Shown here in pieces: positions 43,021 to 51,375 of a DNA stretch of 64,000 nucleotides. The position numbers and the translations under genes are program-made. The notes below the pieces were generated by a model that ran no database searches, had not been told where the DNA came from, and worked only from the letters and a program-made list of their open reading frames with translations. The DNA lies in assembly GCF_000382265.1 (NCBI RefSeq), contig NZ_KB907976.1:124001-188000 (forward strand), given 5' to 3'. Each line of letters starts with the position of its first letter. Position 1 is the stretch's first letter. The DNA is from Yoonia vestfoldensis DSM 16212. GTDB lineage: Bacteria; Pseudomonadota; Alphaproteobacteria; Rhodobacterales; Rhodobacteraceae.

Positions 43021-44696
43021 CAGTCGCCCAAGGCGGTCGCGACGCTGGCGGAAAGGCGCGCCGCATCTGCGCGCGGCAGGGGCAGATAGATCGCACCCAA
43101 GGTTTGCGCCAGCGCTGATAGAGCCGGTTCCGGGCGGTTGCCGGTGTCGATGACCAGCGCGTCGATCCTTTGGGCGCGGACGACCTGCGCCATGCGCTGT
43201 GCATCGGCAGCGGCCTGCACGCGGTTGCCTGCGCCATCAAGGGCGACATTCGCGCGCCCGTCCGTCAGGATCACGATGGTCGGCGTCAGACCCTTGCGCG
43301 TGGCCGTGACGGCCTGTTCCAGCGCCGCGACGATCCCTGCGGCCAGTGGCGTGCCACCCCCGCCGGGTAAGGCGGCAAGGCGGCGTTTGGTCTGCACCAG
43401 TGACCGTGTGGGCGGCAGCAGAACCTCGGCCTCTGTTCCGCGAAACGACACAAGAGCGACGTGATCGCGCCGCGCATAGGCTTGGGCCAGCAGCAGTTCG
43501 ATCGCACCTTTCGCCTCGGCCAGTCGCGACAGCGCCGAGGAACCGGAGGCATCGACGGTGAACACCAGCAAACGGTCGGATTTTTCCTCGAACCGTTTGA
43601 CGCGGATATCGTCGCTGCGCACTTGCAGCCCGTCGCGCCCGGTCGCCTGTTTGCGGATCGTCTGCCAAGGTGCGGCGGCGCGCAACGTGGCAACGATATC
43701 CAACCGCGCGCCATCGCCCAACCGTCCGGGCCGGGGGGGCATCGGCCTGCCGCGCCGGTTGCCTTTGCGGGCAGCGCCGCTGCCGCTGCCCTTACCTTGC
43801 CGCGCCTTTTGCGCCGCGATCCGGTCGAGCAGATTGTCAGGCAACAGTGCCTTGATCGCCTCCAGCAGCAATTCGTCGGGCAGATCAAGCGTGTCGGTCT
43901 GATCCTGATCGTCGCTGTCGGTCTGGTCGGGTTCGGGGGCGTCCTGTTCTTCTTCATCGCTGCTCGGCATCTGTGTCGCGCGATGGGCAAGCGTCAGCAC
44001 GCAGGCAATTTCCACATCATCGGCATCGACCGTCATCTTTCCGCACAAGGCGGCATGCGCCTTTGCTGCACGCAAGGCGAACAGCGGCGCGCGCAGGCTG
44101 TCGATACCGAATTGCGCGGCGATCCGCGTCAGTTGTTCGCAAATGTCATCTGGGACAGCGACCTGCCGCAGATGGGTGATGGCTGCGGCGAGGTCGACCG
44201 AATCGGGCAGGGCGGCTTCGGTGACGCTCACCCCCGAAAGATCGACGGCAAAGGCCAGCCGTTCGGCCAGTTTCGGGTTCAGCGCCTCGTCCGGTTCCGC
44301 CCCTTCGTCAAGCGCGATCAGCCGGTGCGTTGCCCCTGCATCCAGCACCACTGCAAGCCGCGCGGCAAGCTGCGTCGCCGCGCGTTCCGCCATCGTCAGG
44401 ATGACCGTACCAGACCGCGAAAGCAGACCCTGTTCCTGCACAAAATGGCCTGTTGCCAATGTTGCGGACAGGTCCAGCCCACCGAAAAGCGCCTCGTCCG
44501 AGATCGCGGGATGGATGCGATGATGCGGTTCCGGCAGCCATGTCAGCAGGCTGACCAGCCTGTCGCGCACAGGACCGGATCTGGCCCGCACTGACACCCC
44601 CCCCAGCGCGGGATCGATCGCCAGCAGCTGCATTGCCAGAACGGCGCGGTGCCAGACGGCCTCAGCCAAGAGTTTCTTCCACGATTCGCGCGACAC
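43020..44696 (-). CDS. bchD: Magnesium chelatase subunit BchD
   Basis: BchD is the AAA+ and integrin-I-domain subunit that bridges BchI and BchH. The protein is up to 558 aa from a GTG at 44696; a TTG at 44669 is an alternative start. A degenerate AAA+ half is followed by the acidic linker (SSDEEEQDAPEPDQTDSDDQ). The I domain has the metal-ion site VDASGSSALSRLAE and VILTDGRANVALDG. It overlaps bchI by about 35 bp. Confidence 0.93.
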   Translation of the reverse strand: MSRESWKKLLAEAVWHRAVLAMQLLAIDPALGGVSVRARSGPVRDRLVSLLTWLPEPHHRIHPAISDEALFGGLDLSATLATGHFVQEQGLLSRSGTVILTMAERAATQLAARLAVVLDAGATHRLIALDEGAEPDEALNPKLAERLAFAVDLSGVSVTEAALPDSVDLAAAITHLRQVAVPDDICEQLTRIAAQFGIDSLRAPLFALRAAKAHAALCGKMTVDADDVEIACVLTLAHRATQMPSSDEEEQDAPEPDQTDSDDQDQTDTLDLPDELLLEAIKALLPDNLLDRIAAQKARQGKGSGSGAARKGNRRGRPMPPRPGRLGDGARLDIVATLRAAAPWQTIRKQATGRDGLQVRSDDIRVKRFEEKSDRLLVFTVDASGSSALSRLAEAKGAIELLLAQAYARRDHVALVSFRGTEAEVLLPPTRSLVQTKRRLAALPGGGGTPLAAGIVAALEQAVTATRKGLTPTIVILTDGRANVALDGAGNRVQAAADAQRMAQVVRAQRIDALVIDTGNRPEPALSALAQTLGAIYLPLPRADAARLSASVATALGD

Positions 44697-45666
44697 GCGT
44701 GCCGCTGCCGGCCTCGTCCAAGGGATCGCGGCGCAGGCGGTGGCGCAGGGCCATGGGTGCCATATCCTTTACATGTCCGCGGGTCAGCGCCGTGTCATTG
44801 CGCCATGCGGCATAGGCGCGGGCGGCCTTCAGCAGCGTCAACTCTCCGCGCAAACCGTCCGAGCCCAGCGCAAGACAAAGCTCTGCGACGTCATGCAGGG
44901 TCTTTTCGGGTGTTTTCAACTGGGCCAGCGCCTTGCGCGCAGTCAGGATTCCGTCACGGATCGCGGCATCCTCGGCCTGCCAGCGCAGCATGAACGCGGT
45001 GTTGTCATTCTCAAACGCATCGCGGCGTTTGATGACCTCGACCCGCGTGGCGATGTCTTTGGGCGACGTGACTTCGACCGACAGGCCGAATCGGTCAAGC
45101 AATTGCGGACGCAATTCGCCTTCTTCCGGGTTGCCGGACCCGACCAGCACAAAGCGCGCGGCGTGGCGGATCGAAAGCCCCTCACGTTCCACCACGTTTT
45201 CACCCGATTGCGCGACGTCCAACAGCAGATCGACGATGTGATCCTCGAGCAGGTTGACCTCGTCAATATAGAGATAGCCGCGATTGGCGCGTGCCAGCAG
45301 ACCGGGTTGAAACGCCTTCTCGCCCTTGGTCAGCGCCTTTTCGATATCGAGCGCGCCTGTGACACGGTCCTCGGTCGCGCCCAACGGCAGGTCGATCACG
45401 GGCGTGGGCATCTCGACCAGTTTTTTGGTCTCTAACATGGCCCAATCGGGGACATCCGCCGCTTTTGCACTGTTCACGGGACAGCCATCCACAGCCATGA
45501 TCGGCGGCAGCAACGCGGCCAGCGCGCGCACGGCGGTGGATTTGCCGGTGCCGCGATCACCGAAGACGAGAACGCCGCCGATCGACGGGTCGATCGCCGT
45601 CAGGATCATGGCTTGCTTCATCTCGTCCTGACCGACGATGGCGGAAAATGGAAAAGGGTGTTTCAT
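44662..45666 (-). CDS. bchI: Magnesium chelatase ATPase subunit BchI
   Basis: BchI is the AAA+ motor of Mg-chelatase. From the ATG at 45666 (MKHPFPFSAIVGQDEMKQA) the protein is 334 aa, the usual size; a longer frame to 46308 overlaps crtA and is not used. Walker A is VFGDRGTGKSTAVRAL (residues about 34-49), Walker B YIDEVNLLEDHIVDLLLDVA, and sensor 1 LVGSGNPEEGELRPQLLDRF. Its ATG overlaps the crtA stop by four bases. Confidence 0.96.
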   Translation of the reverse strand: MKHPFPFSAIVGQDEMKQAMILTAIDPSIGGVLVFGDRGTGKSTAVRALAALLPPIMAVDGCPVNSAKAADVPDWAMLETKKLVEMPTPVIDLPLGATEDRVTGALDIEKALTKGEKAFQPGLLARANRGYLYIDEVNLLEDHIVDLLLDVAQSGENVVEREGLSIRHAARFVLVGSGNPEEGELRPQLLDRFGLSVEVTSPKDIATRVEVIKRRDAFENDNTAFMLRWQAEDAAIRDGILTARKALAQLKTPEKTLHDVAELCLALGSDGLRGELTLLKAARAYAAWRNDTALTRGHVKDMAPMALRHRLRRDPLDEAGSGTRVARIVEETLG

Positions 45667-46364
45667 GCGGCCTCTGATCTGAGAAGGGGTGAGGTGCCGT
45701 TCCATGTGCCGGCATCGGAATGCACCGCAAAGCGGGCATAAAGCTCTTCGCTGAACCAGCCTTCGTCCCGCACGGCGCGGATCGCGTCGGCATGCGGGCC
45801 GGTCCGGGCGAAAGCGGCCATGGCAGCCTCGGACGGCCAGATTGAAAAGGTGATCTGATGCAGCATCGGGACTTCGCCGATGCCGATCTTGAACATGACG
45901 TTGCTGTCTGCGCCGATCCTTGCGGAAATGTTGGGCACCCGCCCCCAGAACCGCGCGAGGATCCGCGGCTTGATTGTGGCGCGGGTCAGTGCCGCCAAAG
46001 GACCGGGCGCTGTTGTCGCGCGCGGCGCGAAAGGTTCCTGACCGGACCATTGCCCACGCGCGGTCTGCGTTTGCAGGAAAACTGTCCAATGTTCTGTTGC
46101 ACGCGATATGTAACGTGCGAAAATGCCTGAATTCGTCCGTGTTCTGGCGGTTTCGATATCGGGCCATGTGGCAAGGATCGCATAGACGGCGGTGTTGGGG
46201 ACAGGTGTGAACCCTTCGCCGGTGCCGGACCCGCAAAGTTTCCAGAACCCGATGTCCCGCGTCCGCGACAGTGGCCACCGCGCACCGCCCATCATCGTCA
46301 GCGCCCATGCCCGCGCCAAAGGCCCGGCAAAGCGAAAGAACGATAATGTGACAATCTGGGTCAA
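45663..46364 (-). CDS. crtA: Spheroidene monooxygenase CrtA
   Basis: CrtA adds the C2 keto group that makes spheroidenone and related carotenoids in the presence of oxygen. The 233-aa protein begins with TQIVTLSFFRFAGPLARAWA, then LCGSGTGEGFTPVPNTAVYAILATW, and GFMGK-like regions are replaced by MLHQITFSIWPSEAAM. The start is a TTG at 46364, since no ATG or GTG lies upstream in frame and the family begins here. It heads the minus-strand crtA-bchI-bchD-bchO unit. Confidence 0.92.
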   Translation of the reverse strand: MTQIVTLSFFRFAGPLARAWALTMMGGARWPLSRTRDIGFWKLCGSGTGEGFTPVPNTAVYAILATWPDIETARTRTNSGIFARYISRATEHWTVFLQTQTARGQWSGQEPFAPRATTAPGPLAALTRATIKPRILARFWGRVPNISARIGADSNVMFKIGIGEVPMLHQITFSIWPSEAAMAAFARTGPHADAIRAVRDEGWFSEELYARFAVHSDAGTWNGTSPLLRSEAA

Positions 46365-46381
46365 AGGTTTACCTGCGGCAG

Positions 46382-46399
46382 TGTAAACTTAGTCTGACA
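46382..46399. promoter_or_regulatory. PpsR/CrtJ box 4 (crtA side)
   Basis: TGT-AAACTTAGTCTG-ACA fits TGT-N12-ACA and lies 18 bp upstream of the crtA start codon on the divergent crtA-crtI spacer. Confidence 0.7.
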
Positions 46400-46437
46400 T
46401 AGCAACCATCTTTTGAAAAGGGAGTGCGAATACTATT

Positions 46438-46455
46438 TGTCAACTTTCGTTTACA
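46438..46455. promoter_or_regulatory. PpsR/CrtJ box 5 (crtI side)
   Basis: TGT-CAACTTTCGTTT-ACA fits TGT-N12-ACA and lies 17 bp upstream of the crtI ATG. A possible -10 (TACTAT, 46431-46436) abuts it, so binding would cover the crtI promoter. Confidence 0.7.
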
Positions 46456-46471
46456 CATTTAGGGTGGCGTC

Positions 46472-48010
46472 ATGTTTACAAATGATCACCCCGATTCAAA
46501 CGCGGCCATTGTCATCGGCGCTGGGCTTGGCGGCCTGGCCGCTGCGATGCGACTGGGCGCAAAAGGCTATGCCGTCACCGTTCTGGACCGGCTCGACAGC
46601 CCCGGCGGACGCGGGTCGTCGATTACCCAAGACGGGCATCGGTTCGATCTGGGGCCGACGATCATCACGGTGCCGCAGGTCTATGAAAACCTTTGGCGCG
46701 CCTGTGGGCGTGATTTCCACAAGGATATCAGCCTGCGCCCGATGGACCCCTTCTATGAGGTGCGCTGGCCGGACGGATCGAAATTCACCGCACGGCAGGA
46801 CACCGATGCGATGCTGGCAGAGGTCGCCCGCCTTAGCCCCGGTGATCTGGCTGGCTACAAACGTTTCCTGAAAGACAGCGAAGCCTGCTACAAGGTCGGT
46901 TTCGAAGGCATGGTCGCCAAGCCGATGAACCGCATCATGGACACGGTCAAGGTGCTGCCCGAATTCGCGCGTCTGCGCGCGGACCGTTCGATCCTTGGCT
47001 TGGCCAAGGCGCGGGTCAAGGATGCCCGCCTGCGCATGGCGCTGTCGTTCCATCCCCTGTTCATCGGGGGTGATCCGCGCAAGGTGACGTCGATCTATTC
47101 GCTCGTGGCTTACTTGGAAAAGACCTATGGCGTGCATTACGCGATGGGCGGCGTGCAGGCGATTGCGAACGCGATGGTCAAGGTGATCCATGGCCAAGGT
47201 GGCACCGTCCGGCAGAATGTCGAAGTCGATGAGGTGCTGATCGAAAACGGGGCCGCCAAAGGCGTCAGCCTGACCGATGGCACTGTCATCCATGCCCCTC
47301 TGGTCGTCAGCAACGCCGATGCAGGCCATACCTATCAACGATTGCTGCGCAACCATCCCCGCAAGCGCTGGACCGATGCCAAGCTGAAGTCGCGTCGCTG
47401 GTCCATGGGCCTGTTCGTGTGGTATTTCGGCACGAAAGGCACCGCGCAGATGTGGCCCGACGTGGGCCATCACACGATCACCAACGCCCCCCGCTACGAA
47501 GGCCTGCTGCGCGACATTTTCATCAAGGGCAAACTGTCCGACGACATGAGCCTTTATATCCATCGCCCCGGTGTCACCGACCCCAGCGTGGCTCCCAAGG
47601 GGGACGATACCTTCTATGTCCTCTCACCCGTGCCGCACCTTGGGTTCGACCATGCCGTCGATTGGCAGAAAGAGCGTGATATCTACAAGGCCAAGGTCAT
47701 GGCCGAGGTGGAAAAGACCATCCCGGGTTTCGCCGAACGCATCAGCACCGAAATGATCCTGACGCCCGAGGATTTCCGCGACCGGTATCTGTCGCCCAAC
47801 GGATCGGGGTTTTCCATTGAACCGCGCATCCTTCAATCCGCCTATTTCCGCCCCCACAACATCAGCGAAGAGGCCAAGGGCCTGTTTCTGGTGGGTGCGG
47901 GCACCCATCCCGGCGCAGGCGTGCCGGGCGTGATTTCCAGCGCCGAAGTGCTTGCGAAACTGGTTCCTGACGCCGCCCCGCGCGTCGCATTGAAGGTGGC
48001 GGCAGAATGA
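46472..48010 (+). CDS. crtI: Phytoene desaturase CrtI
   Basis: CrtI carries out three to four desaturations of phytoene to neurosporene or lycopene. The 512-aa flavoprotein opens with the dinucleotide fold AIVIGAGLGGLAAAMRLGAKG and LDRLDSPGGRGSS. It has the C-terminal carotenoid-oxidoreductase signature FLVGAGTHPGAGVPGVISSAEV. It is divergent from crtA across a spacer with two PpsR boxes and overlaps crtB by four bases. Confidence 0.96.
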   Translation: MFTNDHPDSNAAIVIGAGLGGLAAAMRLGAKGYAVTVLDRLDSPGGRGSSITQDGHRFDLGPTIITVPQVYENLWRACGRDFHKDISLRPMDPFYEVRWPDGSKFTARQDTDAMLAEVARLSPGDLAGYKRFLKDSEACYKVGFEGMVAKPMNRIMDTVKVLPEFARLRADRSILGLAKARVKDARLRMALSFHPLFIGGDPRKVTSIYSLVAYLEKTYGVHYAMGGVQAIANAMVKVIHGQGGTVRQNVEVDEVLIENGAAKGVSLTDGTVIHAPLVVSNADAGHTYQRLLRNHPRKRWTDAKLKSRRWSMGLFVWYFGTKGTAQMWPDVGHHTITNAPRYEGLLRDIFIKGKLSDDMSLYIHRPGVTDPSVAPKGDDTFYVLSPVPHLGFDHAVDWQKERDIYKAKVMAEVEKTIPGFAERISTEMILTPEDFRDRYLSPNGSGFSIEPRILQSAYFRPHNISEEAKGLFLVGAGTHPGAGVPGVISSAEVLAKLVPDAAPRVALKVAAE

Positions 48011-49029
48011 TCCGGCCGGACGATCTCGCGCATTGTCATGACATGATCCGCCACGGATCACTGTCTTTCCACGCTGCATCGAAATTGCTGCCCGCCTCTA
48101 TCCGCGATCCGGCGCTGGCACTTTACGCCTTTTGTCGTCTGGCCGATGACGAGGTGGACGAAGGCACGCATCAGGCGGGCGCCGTGCTGCGCCTGCAGGA
48201 ACGGCTGGACCTTGCCTATGCAGGCCGTCCCCGCAACGCGCCCGAAGACCGCGCCTTTGCCGCAATCATCGAGGAATTCGACATGCCACGCGCCTTGCCA
48301 GAGGCGCTGCTGGAAGGGCTGGCATGGGACGCAGCCGAATATCGCTATACCACGTTGTCCGGTGTGCGCGATTATTCCGCACGTGTCGCCAGTACAGTCG
48401 GTGCGATGATGTGCGTGCTGATGCGCGTGCGCGACCCCGATGCGCTGGCGCGCGCCTGCGATCTGGGTGTTGCGATGCAGCTGACCAATATCGCGCGCGA
48501 TGTTGGCGAAGATGCCCGCATGGGCCGGATTTATCTGCCGCTTGATTGGCTGGCAGAGGCAGGCATCGACCCCTTGAACTTTGTCCGCGACCCACTGCCC
48601 AGCGACGCCGTGCGCAGCATGGTCAAGCGCCTGCTGGCCGAGGCTGACAGGCTCTATCTGCGGTCTGAATCCGGCATCAACGTCCTGCCTCTCAAGGCGC
48701 GGACGGGGATATGGGCTGCGCGGTTGATCTATGCGGGCATCGGCAAACAGGTCCGGCAGAATGGCTATGACAGCATCACAATGCGCGCGCATACGTCGGT
48801 CACGCAGAAACTGGGCTGGGTCGGACAATCCGCCATGCGCACCGCATGGTCCGGCCTGACGCCGAGATCCCCCATCGTTTATGCCAAACCACTGCCAGAG
48901 GTCGCCTTTCTGGTCGATGCCGCCAGCCGCAACAAACCCAGCCAAAGCCGGTCGCTCGCCGTGCTCGATATTCTTGCCGAATTGCGCACCCGCGAGGGAG
49001 GGGTTGGAAACACCGGCCATCGCGCTTAG
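48007..49029 (+). CDS. crtB: Phytoene synthase CrtB
   Basis: CrtB joins two geranylgeranyl diphosphates to phytoene. The 340-aa protein has the first Asp-rich motif in YAFCRLADDEVDEG and the second in CDLGVAMQLTNIARDVGEDARMGRIYLPLDW. The region WAARLIYAGIGKQVRQNGYD is also typical. It overlaps crtI by four bases, and tspO follows at 30 bp. Confidence 0.96.
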   Translation: MIRPDDLAHCHDMIRHGSLSFHAASKLLPASIRDPALALYAFCRLADDEVDEGTHQAGAVLRLQERLDLAYAGRPRNAPEDRAFAAIIEEFDMPRALPEALLEGLAWDAAEYRYTTLSGVRDYSARVASTVGAMMCVLMRVRDPDALARACDLGVAMQLTNIARDVGEDARMGRIYLPLDWLAEAGIDPLNFVRDPLPSDAVRSMVKRLLAEADRLYLRSESGINVLPLKARTGIWAARLIYAGIGKQVRQNGYDSITMRAHTSVTQKLGWVGQSAMRTAWSGLTPRSPIVYAKPLPEVAFLVDAASRNKPSQSRSLAVLDILAELRTREGGVGNTGHRA

Positions 49030-49059
49030 TTGCGCGGGATAACCGCGAAAGGGCCCTTG

Positions 49060-49539
49060 ATGGATTATCTGCTGTTCCTGCTGTTTCTGGCTGCCACCTT
49101 TGCGGCTGGATCGACGGGTGCCCTGTTCCCGACCGGCGCGTGGTACAAGAGCCTGAACAAGCCGACATGGGTGCCACCGAACTGGCTGTTTCCGGTTGCC
49201 TGGACATCGATCTATCTGCTGATCTCTTTCGCCGGGGCACGTGTCGCGGTGATTGACGGTAACGGCTATGCAATGGCGTTCTGGGCCATCCAGATCGCGT
49301 TCAATGCACTTTGGACGCCGGTATTTTTTGGCCTGCGCCGCTTGAAAGGATCAATTCCGATCATCGCGGCCCTGTGGCTGTCCGTACTGGGCTGCACGAT
49401 CACGCATTTCCAACTGGACTTCTGGGCAGGGGTTGCATTTGTGCCCTATCTTGTCTGGGTGACGATCGCGACAGCGCTCGCCATCGCGATGGCGCGACTG
49501 AACCCCAACGAAAAGCCTCTGGACCTCAGCACGATCTGA
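49060..49539 (+). CDS. tspO: Tryptophan-rich sensory protein TspO
   Basis: TspO is an outer-membrane-located tetrapyrrole-binding protein in Rhodobacter that dampens photosynthesis gene expression under oxygen. From the ATG at 49060 the protein is 159 aa with five hydrophobic segments. It has the family sequences WYKSLNKPTWVPPNWLFPVAWTSIYLL, FNALWTPVFFGLRR, and a conserved PYLVWVTIATALA. It follows crtB directly, as in other purple bacteria. Confidence 0.94.
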   Translation: MDYLLFLLFLAATFAAGSTGALFPTGAWYKSLNKPTWVPPNWLFPVAWTSIYLLISFAGARVAVIDGNGYAMAFWAIQIAFNALWTPVFFGLRRLKGSIPIIAALWLSVLGCTITHFQLDFWAGVAFVPYLVWVTIATALAIAMARLNPNEKPLDLSTI

Positions 49540-49578
49540 CCCCCTTGAACACCGCCGGAATCGGTGTCAATTTTGGGG

Positions 49579-51375
49579 ATGGAAAATCACATCAAATCTT
49601 GGGCGGAGGTTACTCCGCAATTGGTGGCAGTCGCGGCGGGGCGCATGCCTGCGGATTGCGTCATTCGTGGCGGCAAGCTGGTCAATGTCCAGACGCGCGA
49701 GGTCCTGGACTGGCAGGTTGCCATCGCCGCAGGGCGTTTCGCCTATATCGGCCCTGACGCCAGCCATTGCATCGGTCCCGAAACCGAGATCATCGAAGCG
49801 GCTGGCCGCTACCTGATCCCCGGCCTCTGCGATGGGCATATGCATATCGAAAGCGGGATGCTGACCCCCGCTGAATTCGCCGCTGCGGTGATCCCGCATG
49901 GCACGACGACGATGTTCACCGACCCGCACGAGATTGCCAATGTCCTTGGTCTGCGCGGCGTGCGGATGATGCATGACGAGGCCCTGATGCAGCCCGTCAA
50001 CATCTTTACGCAGATGCCGTCCTGCGCGCCGTCCGCCCCCGGTCTGGAAACCACAGGATTCGAGATCAGCGCCGATGACGTGGCCGAGGCGATGGCATGG
50101 CCCGGCATCATCGGTCTGGGCGAGATGATGAACTTTCCCGGCGTCGTGAACGGCGATCCGCAGATGCTGGCCGAAATGGCCGCCACCATGCGCGCAGGTA
50201 AGACCGTGGGCGGCCATTATGCCAGCCCTGACAAAGGTGTGGCCTTCAGCGCCTATGTCGCGGGCGGCGCCGCAGACGACCACGAAGGCACGGCAGAGGC
50301 TGACGCGCTTGCCCGCACCCGCAACGGCATGCGGTCGATGATGCGTTTGGGGTCGGCGTGGTATGACGTCGAAAGCCAGATCACCGCCGTGACGCAAAAG
50401 GGGTTGGACCCGCGCAATTTCATCCTGTGCACCGATGATTGCCATTCCGGCACCTTGGTCAACGATGGCCATATGAACCGCGTTGTCCGCCATGCCATCG
50501 CCTGTGGCTGCGATCCGCTGATCGCCTTACAGATGGCGACGATCAACACCGCCACCCATTTCGGGCTGGAACGCGAGCTTGGGTCGATCACCCCCGGACG
50601 CCGCGCCGATGTGATCCTGACCTCTGACCTTGTCACGTTGCCGATCGAACACGTGATCGCACGCGGCAAGACTGTGGCGATGAATGGCAAGATCACCGTG
50701 GATTGCCCGCATTACGACTGGCCTGCCGATGCGCGCCAGACGGTGCGGATGGGCAAGGTGCTGGATCACGCCGATTTCGCCGTTCATGCGCCCAAAGGTG
50801 CCAACAGCGTCGTCGCCAAAGTGATCGGCGTCGTCGAAAATCAGGCCCCGACCGAGGCGCTGACGGCGGAACTGCCCGTCGTCGATGGCGTCGCCTGCGG
50901 GCAAGGCGATACCTACCAGATCGCGCTTGTCGAACGGCACCGCGCGACGGGCAAGGTGGTGAACGGCTTTGTTTCCGGTTTCGGCTATTCGGGGCGGATG
51001 GCAATCGCGTCGACCGTGGCGCATGACAGCCACCACATGATCGTCGTCGGCACCGACCGCGCGCTGATGGCCAAGGCCGCGAACCGGCTGGGGCAGGTCG
51101 GCGGTGGCGTGACCGTCTGGAAAGACGATGCCGAACTGGCGCTGGTCGAATTGCCCATCGCGGGCCTGATGTCCGACAGTCCGGCGGCCGAGGTCGCCGC
51201 CAAAGCCGATGCCATGGTCGCCGCGATGGCCGCCTGCGGTTGTACATTGAACAACGCCTATATGCAGCATTCGCTGCTGGCGCTTGTTGTCATACCGGCG
51301 TTGCGGATCTCTGATCTGGGCTTGGTCGATGTGACAAAGTTTGAAATTACCGATCTGTTCGAGGAAAATACATGA
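49579..51375 (+). CDS. ade: Adenine deaminase
   Basis: Ade converts adenine to hypoxanthine and ammonia. The protein is 598 aa from the ATG at 49579; a GTG at 49564 would add five residues. It has the amidohydrolase metal motif LCDGHMHIESGML and HGTTTMFTDPHEIANVLG, then LGEMMNFPGVVNGD, and ILCTDDCHSGTLVNDGHMN. The C-terminal DSHHMIVVGTD block belongs to the Ade family. It overlaps amn by four bases. Confidence 0.95.
   Translation: MENHIKSWAEVTPQLVAVAAGRMPADCVIRGGKLVNVQTREVLDWQVAIAAGRFAYIGPDASHCIGPETEIIEAAGRYLIPGLCDGHMHIESGMLTPAEFAAAVIPHGTTTMFTDPHEIANVLGLRGVRMMHDEALMQPVNIFTQMPSCAPSAPGLETTGFEISADDVAEAMAWPGIIGLGEMMNFPGVVNGDPQMLAEMAATMRAGKTVGGHYASPDKGVAFSAYVAGGAADDHEGTAEADALARTRNGMRSMMRLGSAWYDVESQITAVTQKGLDPRNFILCTDDCHSGTLVNDGHMNRVVRHAIACGCDPLIALQMATINTATHFGLERELGSITPGRRADVILTSDLVTLPIEHVIARGKTVAMNGKITVDCPHYDWPADARQTVRMGKVLDHADFAVHAPKGANSVVAKVIGVVENQAPTEALTAELPVVDGVACGQGDTYQIALVERHRATGKVVNGFVSGFGYSGRMAIASTVAHDSHHMIVVGTDRALMAKAANRLGQVGGGVTVWKDDAELALVELPIAGLMSDSPAAEVAAKADAMVAAMAACGCTLNNAYMQHSLLALVVIPALRISDLGLVDVTKFEITDLFEENT

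Noticed and set aside
44662-46308. Long N-terminal extension of bchI
   Set aside because: The extra 214 codons overlap crtA in another frame; the start at 45666 gives the standard length.
46496-47563. 355-codon minus-strand frame opposite crtI
   Set aside because: CrtI is unmistakable on the other strand with conserved N- and C-terminal signatures.
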